DNA of 64,000 bases. Origin: Streptomyces roseirectus. Lineage in GTDB: Bacteria; Actinomycetota; Actinomycetes; Streptomycetales; Streptomycetaceae. Positions 1 through 7,740 of this stretch are shown piece after piece. The DNA lies in contig NZ_CP060828.1 in assembly GCF_014489635.1 (NCBI RefSeq), forward strand, positions 1,798,001 through 1,862,000, in the 5' to 3' direction. Under the pieces are notes generated by a model that did not search any database, had not been told where the DNA came from, and was given only the letters and a program-made list of their open reading frames with translations. The position numbers and the translations under genes are program-made. Numbering within the stretch: position 1 is the stretch's first letter; each line of letters starts with the position of its first letter.

Positions 1-101
1 CTCTCGCGCGCCCGCGCGGCGAACTCGGCCCCGTCCCCGTAGGTGAAGTGGCGTATCCCCACGCGGGGCCCTTCGGCGAGATAACGCTGGTCATGAGGCA
101 T
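1..101 (-). CDS. GNAT-like acetyltransferase, N-terminal fragment
   Basis: Only the first 33 codons lie in the window; the gene continues past the left edge on the minus strand. The ATG at 101 opens a peptide beginning MPHDQRYLAEGPRVGIRHF, followed by TYGDGAEF and an Arg/Glu-rich helix. This resembles the first strand and helix of GNAT N-acetyltransferases that recognise small-molecule or ribosomal amines. The acetyl-CoA-binding motif is not visible, so the call rests on the N-terminal pattern alone. The other candidate Met (ATG at 94) is out of frame. Confidence 0.45.
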   Translation of the reverse strand, partial: MPHDQRYLAEGPRVGIRHFTYGDGAEFAARARE

Positions 102-142
102 CCGACCAGCCTACGACGGCCCCGCGCGGGGCGGGGCCGCCG

Positions 143-385
143 CTACCGTCGTCGGCGCACGAAGTACGCCCCGCACAGCGCCCCCACGACGGCGGTCGCG
201 AGGAGCGCCGTCCACAGCGGCATCGTCACCTCGGGGATCAGCAGCCGGATCTTGGTGGCGCGGGTGTTCTCGAAGATGAAGACCAGCGCGAGCACGGCCA
301 GCACCGCGACGGCGATCCGCCCCGGCGTGAGCACGCCGCCCGCGCCCTTCTTCGCCCCGCTCTCGGGAGTCGTCCTAGGGCTCAT
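143..385 (-). CDS. LapA-domain (DUF1049-type) small membrane protein
   Basis: This 80-residue protein has two predicted membrane helices (about residues 22-40 and 55-74) joined by a short FENTRATKIRLL linker, and ends in a positively charged FVRRRR tail. The FxxxNTxxxxxRLL...VPLW-like pattern is characteristic of the LapA/DUF1049 family. In proteobacteria that family acts in lipopolysaccharide assembly; in actinobacteria its role is unknown. It lies 69 bp downstream of the LD-carboxypeptidase gene on the same strand and may be the last gene of that transcript. Family assignment is by motif and topology only. Confidence 0.7.
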   Translation of the reverse strand: MSPRTTPESGAKKGAGGVLTPGRIAVAVLAVLALVFIFENTRATKIRLLIPEVTMPLWTALLATAVVGALCGAYFVRRRR

Positions 386-454
386 GCGACCAGCGTGCGC
401 CCGCCCGGCCGCATCCGCACGGCGAGCCCCGCCCCGGAGCGAGCCCCACGGCCC

Positions 455-1381
455 TCACCGCAGCGCGGGTTCCTCCAGCGCCAGCGTCCCCGCGTCCGCG
501 TCGAGCCGGGCGGCGACCCCGAAGGGCACCGTCAGCGCGCCGGGCGCGTGCCCGAAGCCGAACTCCTCGACGACGGGGACGCCGAGCCCGCCGAGCCGGT
601 CGGCCAGCATGGCGCGGACGAGGGGGTAGGCGTCGCAGTCGGCCCAGGACCCGAGGAGCACGCCCCGCACGCCGTCGAGCCACCCGGCGCGCAGCAGCTG
701 GGTGAGGTAGCGGTCGAGGCGGTAGGTCTCCTCCCCCACGTCCTCCAGGCACAGCAGCCCTCCTCGCGCGGACGCGCGCGCGTGGGGCGTGCCCAGTTCG
801 GCGGCGAGCAGCGCCAGGCAGCCGCCGAGCAGGACGCCCGCGGCCCGCCCGCCGACCAGCGCGCCGCCGCCGGTCGCGGCGATGACCTGGACGGTCTCGG
901 GGGCCATGAGGGTCGCCCGGAGGTGTTCCTGCGTGGCGGCGTTCTTGACGAAGTCGACGCCGGCCGCCATCGGCCCGTGCAGGGTGACGAGGCCGAGCCG
1001 GTTCGCGAACGCCTCGTGCAGCGCGGTGACGTCGCTGAAGCCGACGAGCACCTTGGGCCCGGCCGCGCGCATCGCGTCCCAGTCGAGGAGGTCGGCCATG
1101 CGCTGGACGCCGTAGCCGCCGCGCGCGCAGATGACAGCGTCGACGGCGGGGTCGCACCAGGCGCGCTGGAGGTCGGCGGCGCGGTCGGCGTCGGTGCCCG
1201 CGAGGTAGGGGAACTCGGCGTGCCGGTCGAGGACATGGGGCGCGACGACGGGGTCGAGGTCCCAGCCGCGCAGGACGTCGAGGCCGGCCTGGAGGCGTTC
1301 CTCGGGGATCGGCCCGCTGGGGGCGACGATCGCGACGCGGGCGCCGGGGGCGAGGCGCCGGGGCCTGGTCAACTCGTTCAC
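455..1381 (-). CDS. LD-carboxypeptidase (peptidase family S66)
   Basis: S66 serine carboxypeptidases cleave the L-Lys/Dap-D-Ala bond of murein tetrapeptides during wall recycling, or detoxify peptide-nucleotide antibiotics (MccF branch). The 308-residue product has the N-terminal VAIVAPSGP strand, the nucleophile-elbow pair ARGGYGVQR and GFSD (Ser116), the LEDVGEETYRLDR segment with Glu213, and His278 in FGHAPGALTVPFG, which together supply the Ser-Glu-His triad. The length is normal. The start is a GTG overlapping the TGA of the S9 peptidase gene (GTGA), so translation is coupled. As last of four peptidase genes it probably finishes degradation of peptides opened by the others. MccF-type and recycling-type enzymes cannot be separated by eye. 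Confidence 0.88.
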   Translation of the reverse strand: MNELTRPRRLAPGARVAIVAPSGPIPEERLQAGLDVLRGWDLDPVVAPHVLDRHAEFPYLAGTDADRAADLQRAWCDPAVDAVICARGGYGVQRMADLLDWDAMRAAGPKVLVGFSDVTALHEAFANRLGLVTLHGPMAAGVDFVKNAATQEHLRATLMAPETVQVIAATGGGALVGGRAAGVLLGGCLALLAAELGTPHARASARGGLLCLEDVGEETYRLDRYLTQLLRAGWLDGVRGVLLGSWADCDAYPLVRAMLADRLGGLGVPVVEEFGFGHAPGALTVPFGVAARLDADAGTLALEEPALR

Positions 1382-3255
1382 GGGGCCTGTTCTTTCGTGG
1401 TTCGGGGCGCGAACACCTGGATGTAGAGGGCGAGTTCGGCCTCCAGGGCGCGCACGTTCGTGTCGGCCCGGCGGAATCCGTGCCCCTCGCCCTCGAAGGT
1501 GAGGTAGGTGTACGGCACATCGACGCGGGCCAGGAACCGTGCGGACTGCGCGGGCGGGCAGATGACGTCGTCCAGGCCCTGGAGCAGCAGGAACGGCACG
1601 CGGACGCGATCCGCGTGGTCCGCCGGGGAGCGCTGCGCGAACCGTTCGCGCGGTCCGATGAGGCCGTCGAGGTAGCGGGACTCCAGGTCGTGCGTGCCGC
1701 CGTCCGCGAAGGCGGCGGGGTCGAGGACGGGGTAGCGGATCGCGGCGCAGGCGTAGACGTCCGTGGCGGTCAGCGAGACGGCGGCGGTCCAGCCGCCCGC
1801 GCTGCCGCCCCGGATCGCGAGCCGCGCCCGGTCGGCGGTGCCCTCGTCGGCGAGGGCGAGGGCGACGGCCGCGCAGTCCTCGACGTCGGCAACTCCCCAG
1901 CGTCCGCGCAGCCGTTCGCGGTAGGCGCGGCCGTAGCCGGTGGAGCCGCCGTAGTCGACCTCGACGACGCCGATGCCCCGCGAGGTGAAGTAGGCGACCT
2001 CCAGGTCGAGCACGAGCGGCGCCCGGCTGGTGGGCCCGCCGTGCGCCCACACCACGAACGGCGGCAACTCCCCTTCGGGGGCCGTGTGTTCGGGGTTGCG
2101 CGGCGGGTACACCTGGGCGTGGATCTCCCGGCCGTCCGGCCCGGCGAAGGTCCGCACGACCGGTCGCGGCACGTACTGCGGGGCGACGGCGTCCCGGTGC
2201 GCGGCGCCGATCGCCCGGACCCGCCCGCTCGCGGCGTCCGCCTCGACGACCTCGTACCCGCGGGACGGGCTCGCGCCGACCCCGACGACCCGCTCCCCGC
2301 GCACGGCGAGCGTGGCGGCGAACTCGGTCCGCCCGCCGCCGAGTTCGGTGATCTCCCCGGTGGCGGGGTCCAGCAGGCCGAGGGCGGCGGCGCCCCGGCC
2401 GTGGACGACGGCGATCCGCCCGTCGTCCAGCGGCGCGAACCAGCGTTGCCCGAGCGTCCACAGCGGCCCGCCGAACTCCTCCTCGCGCGGGTGGAGTCGG
2501 CGTCCGTCGCGGTACAGGTTCCACCAGCCGTCGCGGTCGGAGACGTACAACAGGCCGCCGTCCGGGGCCCATTCGACCTGGGCGACGGACTCCCGCGGGC
2601 CGCCCGCGACGACGCGGGGTGGCCCGCCGTCCACGTCGGCGACGAGCAGGTCGGTGCCGTCCCACGGCATCCTCGGGTGGTCCCAGGCGAGCCACGCCAT
2701 CCGCCGCCCGTCCGGGGACAGCCGGGGCCCGGTGACGAACCTCCGTGTGTCGTCGGTGAGTTCGCGGACGGCGCCGGATCCGTCCAGCGCGACGGCGGCC
2801 AGGACGCGCCGTACGTCGGTGGGCGCGGGGCCGGTGAACTCCTCCTTCACGCACCAGACTTCGCCGCGCTCCGGCAGCAGGACCGGGTCGGCCCAGCGCG
2901 GCCCGGCCGAGGTGAGCGGGCGGGGTTCGCCGCCGTCGTACCGGTAGAGCCGCTGGTCGGCGAAGTGGACGAACACCACGAGGAGTTGACCCTCGTGCAG
3001 GGTGCCCGCCCAGGGGGTGCCGCCGTACTCGTGGACCCGGCTGCGGACGTTCCAGGGCGCCGGCAGGACCGCCTCCTCGGTGCCGTCGGGCCGGCGGCGG
3101 ACGAGGGCGCGGCGGCCGTCCTCGGCGGGCCGGGGCGCGGTCCACCACACCTCGTCGCCGACGAACGCGACGTGGTCGGGGCGGCCGTCGTGCGCGGCGG
3201 CGAGGTCCGCGGTGACGGGCGAGGGCCAGGTGCCGTACGGCAGGACGCGGTTCAC
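1378..3255 (-). CDS. S9 family prolyl-oligopeptidase-type peptidase
   Basis: The 625-residue protein has an N-terminal beta-propeller (about residues 20-360, with repeated WSPDG-like blades) and a C-terminal alpha/beta-hydrolase domain. The oxyanion-region motif is HGGP (residues 405-408), the nucleophile elbow is GGSAGG with Ser485, the acid is Asp562 in GLDD, and the base is His592 in GEGHGF. This is the acylaminoacyl-peptidase/DPP-IV-like arrangement, which cleaves short peptides admitted through the propeller pore. No signal peptide is visible, so it is probably cytoplasmic. The GTG start at 3255 overlaps the stop of the M20 gene. An in-frame extension upstream of this start would run through the M20 gene and is not credible. 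Confidence 0.9.
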   Translation of the reverse strand: MNRVLPYGTWPSPVTADLAAAHDGRPDHVAFVGDEVWWTAPRPAEDGRRALVRRRPDGTEEAVLPAPWNVRSRVHEYGGTPWAGTLHEGQLLVVFVHFADQRLYRYDGGEPRPLTSAGPRWADPVLLPERGEVWCVKEEFTGPAPTDVRRVLAAVALDGSGAVRELTDDTRRFVTGPRLSPDGRRMAWLAWDHPRMPWDGTDLLVADVDGGPPRVVAGGPRESVAQVEWAPDGGLLYVSDRDGWWNLYRDGRRLHPREEEFGGPLWTLGQRWFAPLDDGRIAVVHGRGAAALGLLDPATGEITELGGGRTEFAATLAVRGERVVGVGASPSRGYEVVEADAASGRVRAIGAAHRDAVAPQYVPRPVVRTFAGPDGREIHAQVYPPRNPEHTAPEGELPPFVVWAHGGPTSRAPLVLDLEVAYFTSRGIGVVEVDYGGSTGYGRAYRERLRGRWGVADVEDCAAVALALADEGTADRARLAIRGGSAGGWTAAVSLTATDVYACAAIRYPVLDPAAFADGGTHDLESRYLDGLIGPRERFAQRSPADHADRVRVPFLLLQGLDDVICPPAQSARFLARVDVPYTYLTFEGEGHGFRRADTNVRALEAELALYIQVFAPRTTKEQAP

Positions 3256-4556
3256 GCGGTGCGCAGGAAACGGTCGAGGACGTCGACGCCGAAGCGCAGC
3301 GCCTCGACGGGGACGCGTTCGTCGACGCCGTGGAACAGCGCCTGGTAGTCGAGCCCTTCGGGCAGCTTCAGCGGCGCGAACCCGTACGTCACGACGCCGA
3401 CCCGGGAGAACTGCTTGGCGTCGGTGCCGCCCGACATGCAGTACGGCACGGTGTGCCCCTCGGGTGCGAACTCCTGGACGGCGGCCCGGAGTCGGGCGTA
3501 CGTCGGCGTGTCCAGCGGCGCCTGGAGCGCGACGGAGTGGTGCTGGAACTCCCAACTGACGTCAGGGCCGGTCAGCTTGTCCAACGTCTGCCTGAACTCG
3601 TCCTCGGCGCCCGCGAGATACCGTCCGTCGACGTAGGCGACGGCCTCGCCGGGGATGACGTTGACCTTGTAACCGGCGTCCAGCATCGTCGGGTTGGCGC
3701 TGTTACGGACGGTCGCCTCGACGAGGCGCGCGGCGGGGCCGAGCTTGTCGAGGAGGGCGTCGACGTCGTCGAGGTCGGCCTCGACGCCGTAGAGCGCGGC
3801 GAGTTCGGTGAGGGCGGCGCTGACCGTGGGGGTGAGGCGGGCGGGCCACTCGTACTCGCCGATGCGGGTGATGGCCGCGGCGAGGCGGGTGACGGCGTTC
3901 TCGCGGTTCACCTTCGAGCCGTGCCCGGCGCGGCCGCGCGCGGTCAACTTCAGCCAGGCGGTGCCGCGTTCACCGGCCGCGATGGGGTAGATCTCGCGTC
4001 CGGCGCCGTCGTGGAAGGTGAACGCGCCCGACTCGCTGATGCCTTCGGTGCAGCCCTCGAAGAGCCCGGGGTGCTTGTCGGCGAGGAACCCTGAGCCGTC
4101 CTCGGCGCTGGCCTCCTCGTCGGCGGTGAACGCGATCACCACGTCCCGCCGGGGCCGTACGCCCTCGCGCGCCCAGGAGCGGACGACGGCGAGGACCATC
4201 GCGTCCATGTTCTTCATGTCGACGGCGCCGCGCCCCCACACGACGCCGTCGCGGACCTCGCCGGAGAACGGGTGGACGCTCCAGTCGGCGGCCTCGGCGG
4301 GGACGACGTCGAGGTGGCCGTGGACGAGGAGCGCGTCCGCCGACGGGTCGGTGCCCTCGATGCGGGCGACGACGTTGGTGCGGCCCGGCACGCGCTCCAA
4401 CAAGGCGGGTTCCAGGCCGGTTTCGGCGAGTTTCTCGGCCGCGTACTCGGCGGCGGGCCGCTCGCGGCAGTCGCCGCCGCCCCGGTTGGTGGTGTCGAAG
4501 CGGATCAGGTCGGACGTGAACGTCACGACCTCGTCCCGTGCCTGCTGGTCAGCCAT
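3252..4556 (-). CDS. M20 family metallopeptidase
   Basis: This 434-residue di-zinc amidohydrolase/peptidase belongs to the ArgE/DapE/CPG2 group. Metal-site motifs are visible in order: HGHLDVVP (His81, Asp83), GRGAVDMKN (Asp113 bridging), TADEEAS (catalytic Glu147 and metal Glu148), a further acid near residue 175 in SESGAF, and the C-terminal LFHGVDERV histidine. An insert at about residues 205-320 corresponds to the lid/dimerisation domain. It is probably cytoplasmic and releases amino acids from dipeptides or N-acylated amino acids. It overlaps the dppA-like gene by 8 bp and the S9 gene by 3 bp, indicating stoichiometric expression in one operon. Substrate is not deducible. Confidence 0.88.
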   Translation of the reverse strand: MADQQARDEVVTFTSDLIRFDTTNRGGGDCRERPAAEYAAEKLAETGLEPALLERVPGRTNVVARIEGTDPSADALLVHGHLDVVPAEAADWSVHPFSGEVRDGVVWGRGAVDMKNMDAMVLAVVRSWAREGVRPRRDVVIAFTADEEASAEDGSGFLADKHPGLFEGCTEGISESGAFTFHDGAGREIYPIAAGERGTAWLKLTARGRAGHGSKVNRENAVTRLAAAITRIGEYEWPARLTPTVSAALTELAALYGVEADLDDVDALLDKLGPAARLVEATVRNSANPTMLDAGYKVNVIPGEAVAYVDGRYLAGAEDEFRQTLDKLTGPDVSWEFQHHSVALQAPLDTPTYARLRAAVQEFAPEGHTVPYCMSGGTDAKQFSRVGVVTYGFAPLKLPEGLDYQALFHGVDERVPVEALRFGVDVLDRFLRTA

Positions 4557-5382
4557 ACTGCTCCTCGATCGCCGCCGCGGCGATCGTCGTGACCGCCTTG
4601 AACGTCCGGATGCCGTCGTACATGTGCTCGCTCGTGTAGGCGACCTTGCGCTCCCCCACGCGTTCCACGCCGGGCACGACCGTCACGGCCATCGCGAGGT
4701 GTTCCGCGTCGAACTCGACGGCCACCGTGTGCGGGCCGGCGCTCACCGGGTCGTGGCGGACCGCCAGCGCCGTCGCCTCGCGGGCCGCCGCGCGGATGTC
4801 GGCGGCCGTGCGCGCGGGCGTGCGGCAGACGGCCGCGTAGCGCGACACGTGGTCCTTGACGGCGACCTTCCGCGCCTCGGGCGCGTACCCGAGGGCGTCC
4901 TCGCAGGCGACGTCGTCGCCGGTCACCAGGATCACGGGGACGCCGTACTCGGCGACGACGCGCGCGTTGAGCAGGCCCTCGCTGGCGCGGACGCCGTCCA
5001 GCCAGACGCCGGTGATGCTGTTGGCGAGGTAGGTGTGGGCGAGGACGCCCTCCATGCCGGCGCCGCCGTGGTAGCCGACGAACGCGATGCCGTCGACGTC
5101 GCCGTACTGGACCCCCTCCACCATGGACAGGTCCTTGTGACGGCCCGTCAACATGTCAACGCGTTCGTCAAGACGCTCAAGCAGCAGGTTGCGCATCGTG
5201 GCGTGCGCCTCGTTGATCATCACGTGCTCGGCGCCACCGTCGAAGAAGCCGCGGACGGCCGCGTCGACGTCCGAGGTGAACAGCTCCCGGCACCGCTGCC
5301 ACTCCGGGGAACCCGGCCGCACGTCCGCCGGCCAGGTGACCCCGGTGGCGCCCTCCATGTCCGCGCTGATCAGGATCTTCAT
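4549..5382 (-). CDS. D-aminopeptidase, M55 family (DppA-like)
   Basis: DppA-type enzymes are zinc aminopeptidases that remove N-terminal D-Ala from peptides; the Bacillus prototype forms a decamer with a self-compartmentalised interior. The 277-residue product begins with the diagnostic ISADMEGATGV (Asp8, Glu10). It also shows His60 in INEAHATMRN, His105 in VGYHGGAG, His116 in LAHTY and Glu135 in RASEGLLNA, covering the expected metal and catalytic positions. The ATG at 5382 is 11 bp after the stop of the ECF sigma gene, so both are probably on one transcript. With the S66, S9 and M20 enzymes downstream it suggests processing of D-amino-acid-containing wall peptides. Confidence 0.88.
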   Translation of the reverse strand: MKILISADMEGATGVTWPADVRPGSPEWQRCRELFTSDVDAAVRGFFDGGAEHVMINEAHATMRNLLLERLDERVDMLTGRHKDLSMVEGVQYGDVDGIAFVGYHGGAGMEGVLAHTYLANSITGVWLDGVRASEGLLNARVVAEYGVPVILVTGDDVACEDALGYAPEARKVAVKDHVSRYAAVCRTPARTAADIRAAAREATALAVRHDPVSAGPHTVAVEFDAEHLAMAVTVVPGVERVGERKVAYTSEHMYDGIRTFKAVTTIAAAAIEEQYG

Positions 5383-5393
5383 GAGGCGTCACG

Positions 5394-5963
5394 TTACGCC
5401 ACGGCGTCAGCCGGGGGCTCGGCCAGTGCGGCGGCCAGCGTGGCGCGCGCCCGCGCGACGCGGGAGCGGACCGTGCCGACGGGGCAGCCGCTGCGGACGG
5501 CCACCTCCTCGTAGGGCCACCCGGCGATCTGGGTCAGCACGAACGCCTCCCGGCGCTCCGGGGGCAGCGCCGCCAGCAGGTCGAGCAGCAGGACGCCGTC
5601 CTCGAACCCGGGGGCGACGACCGCCTCCCACGCGTCGGAGTCGCACACGCGCGGGCGCACGGCGGCCCGGCGGTGGCTGTCGACGACCGCGCGCCTGGCG
5701 ATCGTCAGCAGCCACGCGCGCGAGGAGCTGCGCCCCTCGAACCGGTGCAGGCTGCCGAGGGCGCGGACGAAGGTGTCCTGGACGAGGTCGTCGGCGCCCT
5801 GCGGGTCGGCGCTGAGGTGGATGACGTAGCGCAGCACGTCCCGGTAGAGCGCCCGCACCCAGCGGTCGACGGCTACGGGGTCGCCGTCGCGCGCGGAGAG
5901 CGCCCACGCGGTGAGCGAGGCGTCGGCGTCCGGGCACGGCGGAGGCAGCGTGGAGACAGTCAC
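5394..5963 (-). CDS. ECF RNA polymerase sigma factor
   Basis: The 189-residue group-IV sigma factor has region 2 at about residues 35-100 (DDLVQDTFVRALGSLHRFEG, then an RAWLLTIARR helix) and region 4 at about 130-180 (LPPERREAFVLTQIAGWPYEEVA, then GTVRSRVARAR as the -35-recognition helix). Region 3 is absent, as usual. It resembles the mycobacterial SigC type rather than SigE/SigH, and no RsrA-like zinc anti-sigma gene is adjacent. The GTG start is preceded by AAGGA at 10 nt spacing. Its stop lies 11 bp before the D-aminopeptidase gene. The Met/His-rich membrane protein immediately upstream is the only candidate regulator nearby. Confidence 0.88.
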   Translation of the reverse strand: MTVSTLPPPCPDADASLTAWALSARDGDPVAVDRWVRALYRDVLRYVIHLSADPQGADDLVQDTFVRALGSLHRFEGRSSSRAWLLTIARRAVVDSHRRAAVRPRVCDSDAWEAVVAPGFEDGVLLLDLLAALPPERREAFVLTQIAGWPYEEVAVRSGCPVGTVRSRVARARATLAAALAEPPADAVA

Positions 5964-6109
5964 GTCGGGGTGTCCTTCTCGGGGTCACGTCCGAGACCGC
6001 GCACGCGTGCGCGTGCCGGTCCGGTGAAGGTGAAGAAAGGTGAGGTGGAGGCGGCCGGGTACGGCCGTGGCCCGAGGCGCGCGGGGGCGGCTCGGGGCGA
6101 CGGCTGCCG

Positions 6110-6772
6110 TCAGGCGGCAGCGCACCCCGGGGGCGGGCCCCTGGACGTGAGGGAGTGGACGAGCAGACGTGACTTCGGCGCCCGCGCGCTGTGCCGTCCC
6201 CGCCACCGGGGGCGCGGGAACTCCGGCGGCACGGCCACGGCGAGCGCGAGCCGCAGCGGGGCCGCCAGGCGGGCGCCGACGGCCCTGGCGATCCGGAACG
6301 CGGCGCGCTCCCCGTACGCCAGCCACAGGCCGCACAGGAGCGCGGCGAGGAGGTGGGCGAGGAGCATGCCGGGGGACGACGTCGAGGCGTCCGCGCCGGA
6401 AGACGTCATGCCGTCGTGGGCGTGCGGCATGCCCATGTGGGCCATGGAAGGCATCTGGGACATGTCCATGCTGGCCATACCGGCCGTGTCCGGCGTGCCC
6501 GCGTGCTGGACGGCGGAGAACCCCTGGTGCAGCAGCGTCTGGACGGCGAGGACGCCCGCGACGACCGCCGGCAGCCCCCGCTCACGTCCGGCGAGCGTCC
6601 AGGCGACGGCCCCGGTGGCGCCGAAGGCCGCCGCGAGCGCCCACGCGGGCAGGCCCGCGCCGGACATCGTCACGTGGCCCAGGGCGGCGAGCAGCACACA
6701 GACGGCCGCGAACATCGCGGCTCTCCCTGTACGCGCGCACCACCCGGCAGTCATGGGGCCACATCCTCGCAT
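6110..6772 (-). CDS. Four-helix membrane protein with Met/His-rich loop
   Basis: I do not recognise a named family. The 220-residue protein (from ATG 6772) has hydrophobic segments at about residues 18-37, 41-62, 67-85 and 135-155. Between the third and fourth is a loop (99-122) carrying eight Met and three His in 24 residues, the composition of copper- or silver-binding extracytoplasmic loops. The C-terminal 35 residues are Arg/Pro-rich and probably cytosolic. A second ATG at 6754 has a better-placed GAGG and may be the true start. It precedes the ECF sigma gene by 146 bp on the same strand. A role as metal sensor or anti-sigma is inference from position and composition only. Confidence 0.6.
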   Translation of the reverse strand: MRGCGPMTAGWCARTGRAAMFAAVCVLLAALGHVTMSGAGLPAWALAAAFGATGAVAWTLAGRERGLPAVVAGVLAVQTLLHQGFSAVQHAGTPDTAGMASMDMSQMPSMAHMGMPHAHDGMTSSGADASTSSPGMLLAHLLAALLCGLWLAYGERAAFRIARAVGARLAAPLRLALAVAVPPEFPRPRWRGRHSARAPKSRLLVHSLTSRGPPPGCAAA

Positions 6773-6884
6773 CCGGGGTCAGGCCGTCGGCCTGGGGTAC
6801 GGACACCACCCCCGCCGACCGCTCACTCTGAGGGGTGTGATCCACGCCACGCAAGAGGGCGGAGGCCATCGCCCTCGGCCCGGC

Positions 6885-7610
6885 TCAGGCGGTGCGCCCC
6901 GCCACGGCCCACCGGGACGGCAGCACGATGAGCGCGCCGTCGGCCGTGTGCTCGGTCGTCGTCAGGGGCGCCTGCCCGAGCGCCAGGACGGTGAGCCCCG
7001 CCGACGTCAGGTGGCCGGGCACGGCCGCGTCGGACACCGCTCCGGGAGCGATGCCGTGCCGGAAGATCGGGGCGACCTTGGGTGGCGGCCCCTCGGGACG
7101 GCGTGCGAGGCCGCCCAGGATCGCGCCGGCCTCCTCGGAGGGCTCGACCAGGAAGACGCGGCCCCGGGCCCCCAGAAGGGCCGCCACGGCCTCCGTGAGG
7201 GGCCCGCGGTCCTCGGGGCCGCACTGGTGCAGGAGGCCCCTCATGTAGACGTTCGCGTCGCCCAGTTCGTCGTGGAGGCGTTCGGCGGCGTCCCGGTCGA
7301 CGGCGTCCAGGAACCGGTACTCCGCGCGCCCCTCGGGGTCGGCGCGGCGGGCGTGCTCCAGGGCGGCCTCGGCGAGGTCCACGCCGAGCACTCGCGTGAA
7401 GCGGGTCGCGAGGAACCGCGTCTGGGTCCCGTTGCCGCAGCCCAGGTCGATCAGCGGCAGCCCGGGGTCGAGGAGGTGCGGCGTGAACAGTGGCACGTGC
7501 GCGGCGGCGGTGACGTCCGGCTCCGCGTCCCAGAGCACCGAGCCGGGCTCCTGCGGCGCCTCCCGCCAGAACCCTTCCCACGCCTCCCGGTAGTGCTGTG
7601 TCACGCTCAT
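6885..7610 (-). CDS. Class I SAM-dependent methyltransferase
   Basis: The 241-residue protein has the Rossmann SAM site: motif I IDLGCGNGTQTRFLA (about residues 54-68), an acidic end of strand 2 in VLGVDLAEAAL, and an acidic Asp near FLDA. The N-terminal WxxFWREAP segment fits small-molecule methyltransferases. A C-terminal cap (about 185-241) may select substrate. It is transcribed on the minus strand, 112 bp upstream of the Met/His-rich membrane protein gene, with no visible shared pathway. The methyl acceptor cannot be predicted. Confidence 0.82.
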   Translation of the reverse strand: MSVTQHYREAWEGFWREAPQEPGSVLWDAEPDVTAAAHVPLFTPHLLDPGLPLIDLGCGNGTQTRFLATRFTRVLGVDLAEAALEHARRADPEGRAEYRFLDAVDRDAAERLHDELGDANVYMRGLLHQCGPEDRGPLTEAVAALLGARGRVFLVEPSEEAGAILGGLARRPEGPPPKVAPIFRHGIAPGAVSDAAVPGHLTSAGLTVLALGQAPLTTTEHTADGALIVLPSRWAVAGRTA

Positions 7611-7740
7611 GACCGACTCTCCCCAGGGTGCGTCGCGGACCGCCGTGCGCCGACGGGCGAGTACGGTCTACCGCGCCCCGCGCCCGCCCACAAGCACGCG
7701 TCCGCCACAGTCGCCTCCCGGCGGCACGGCGTCCCCGCGC

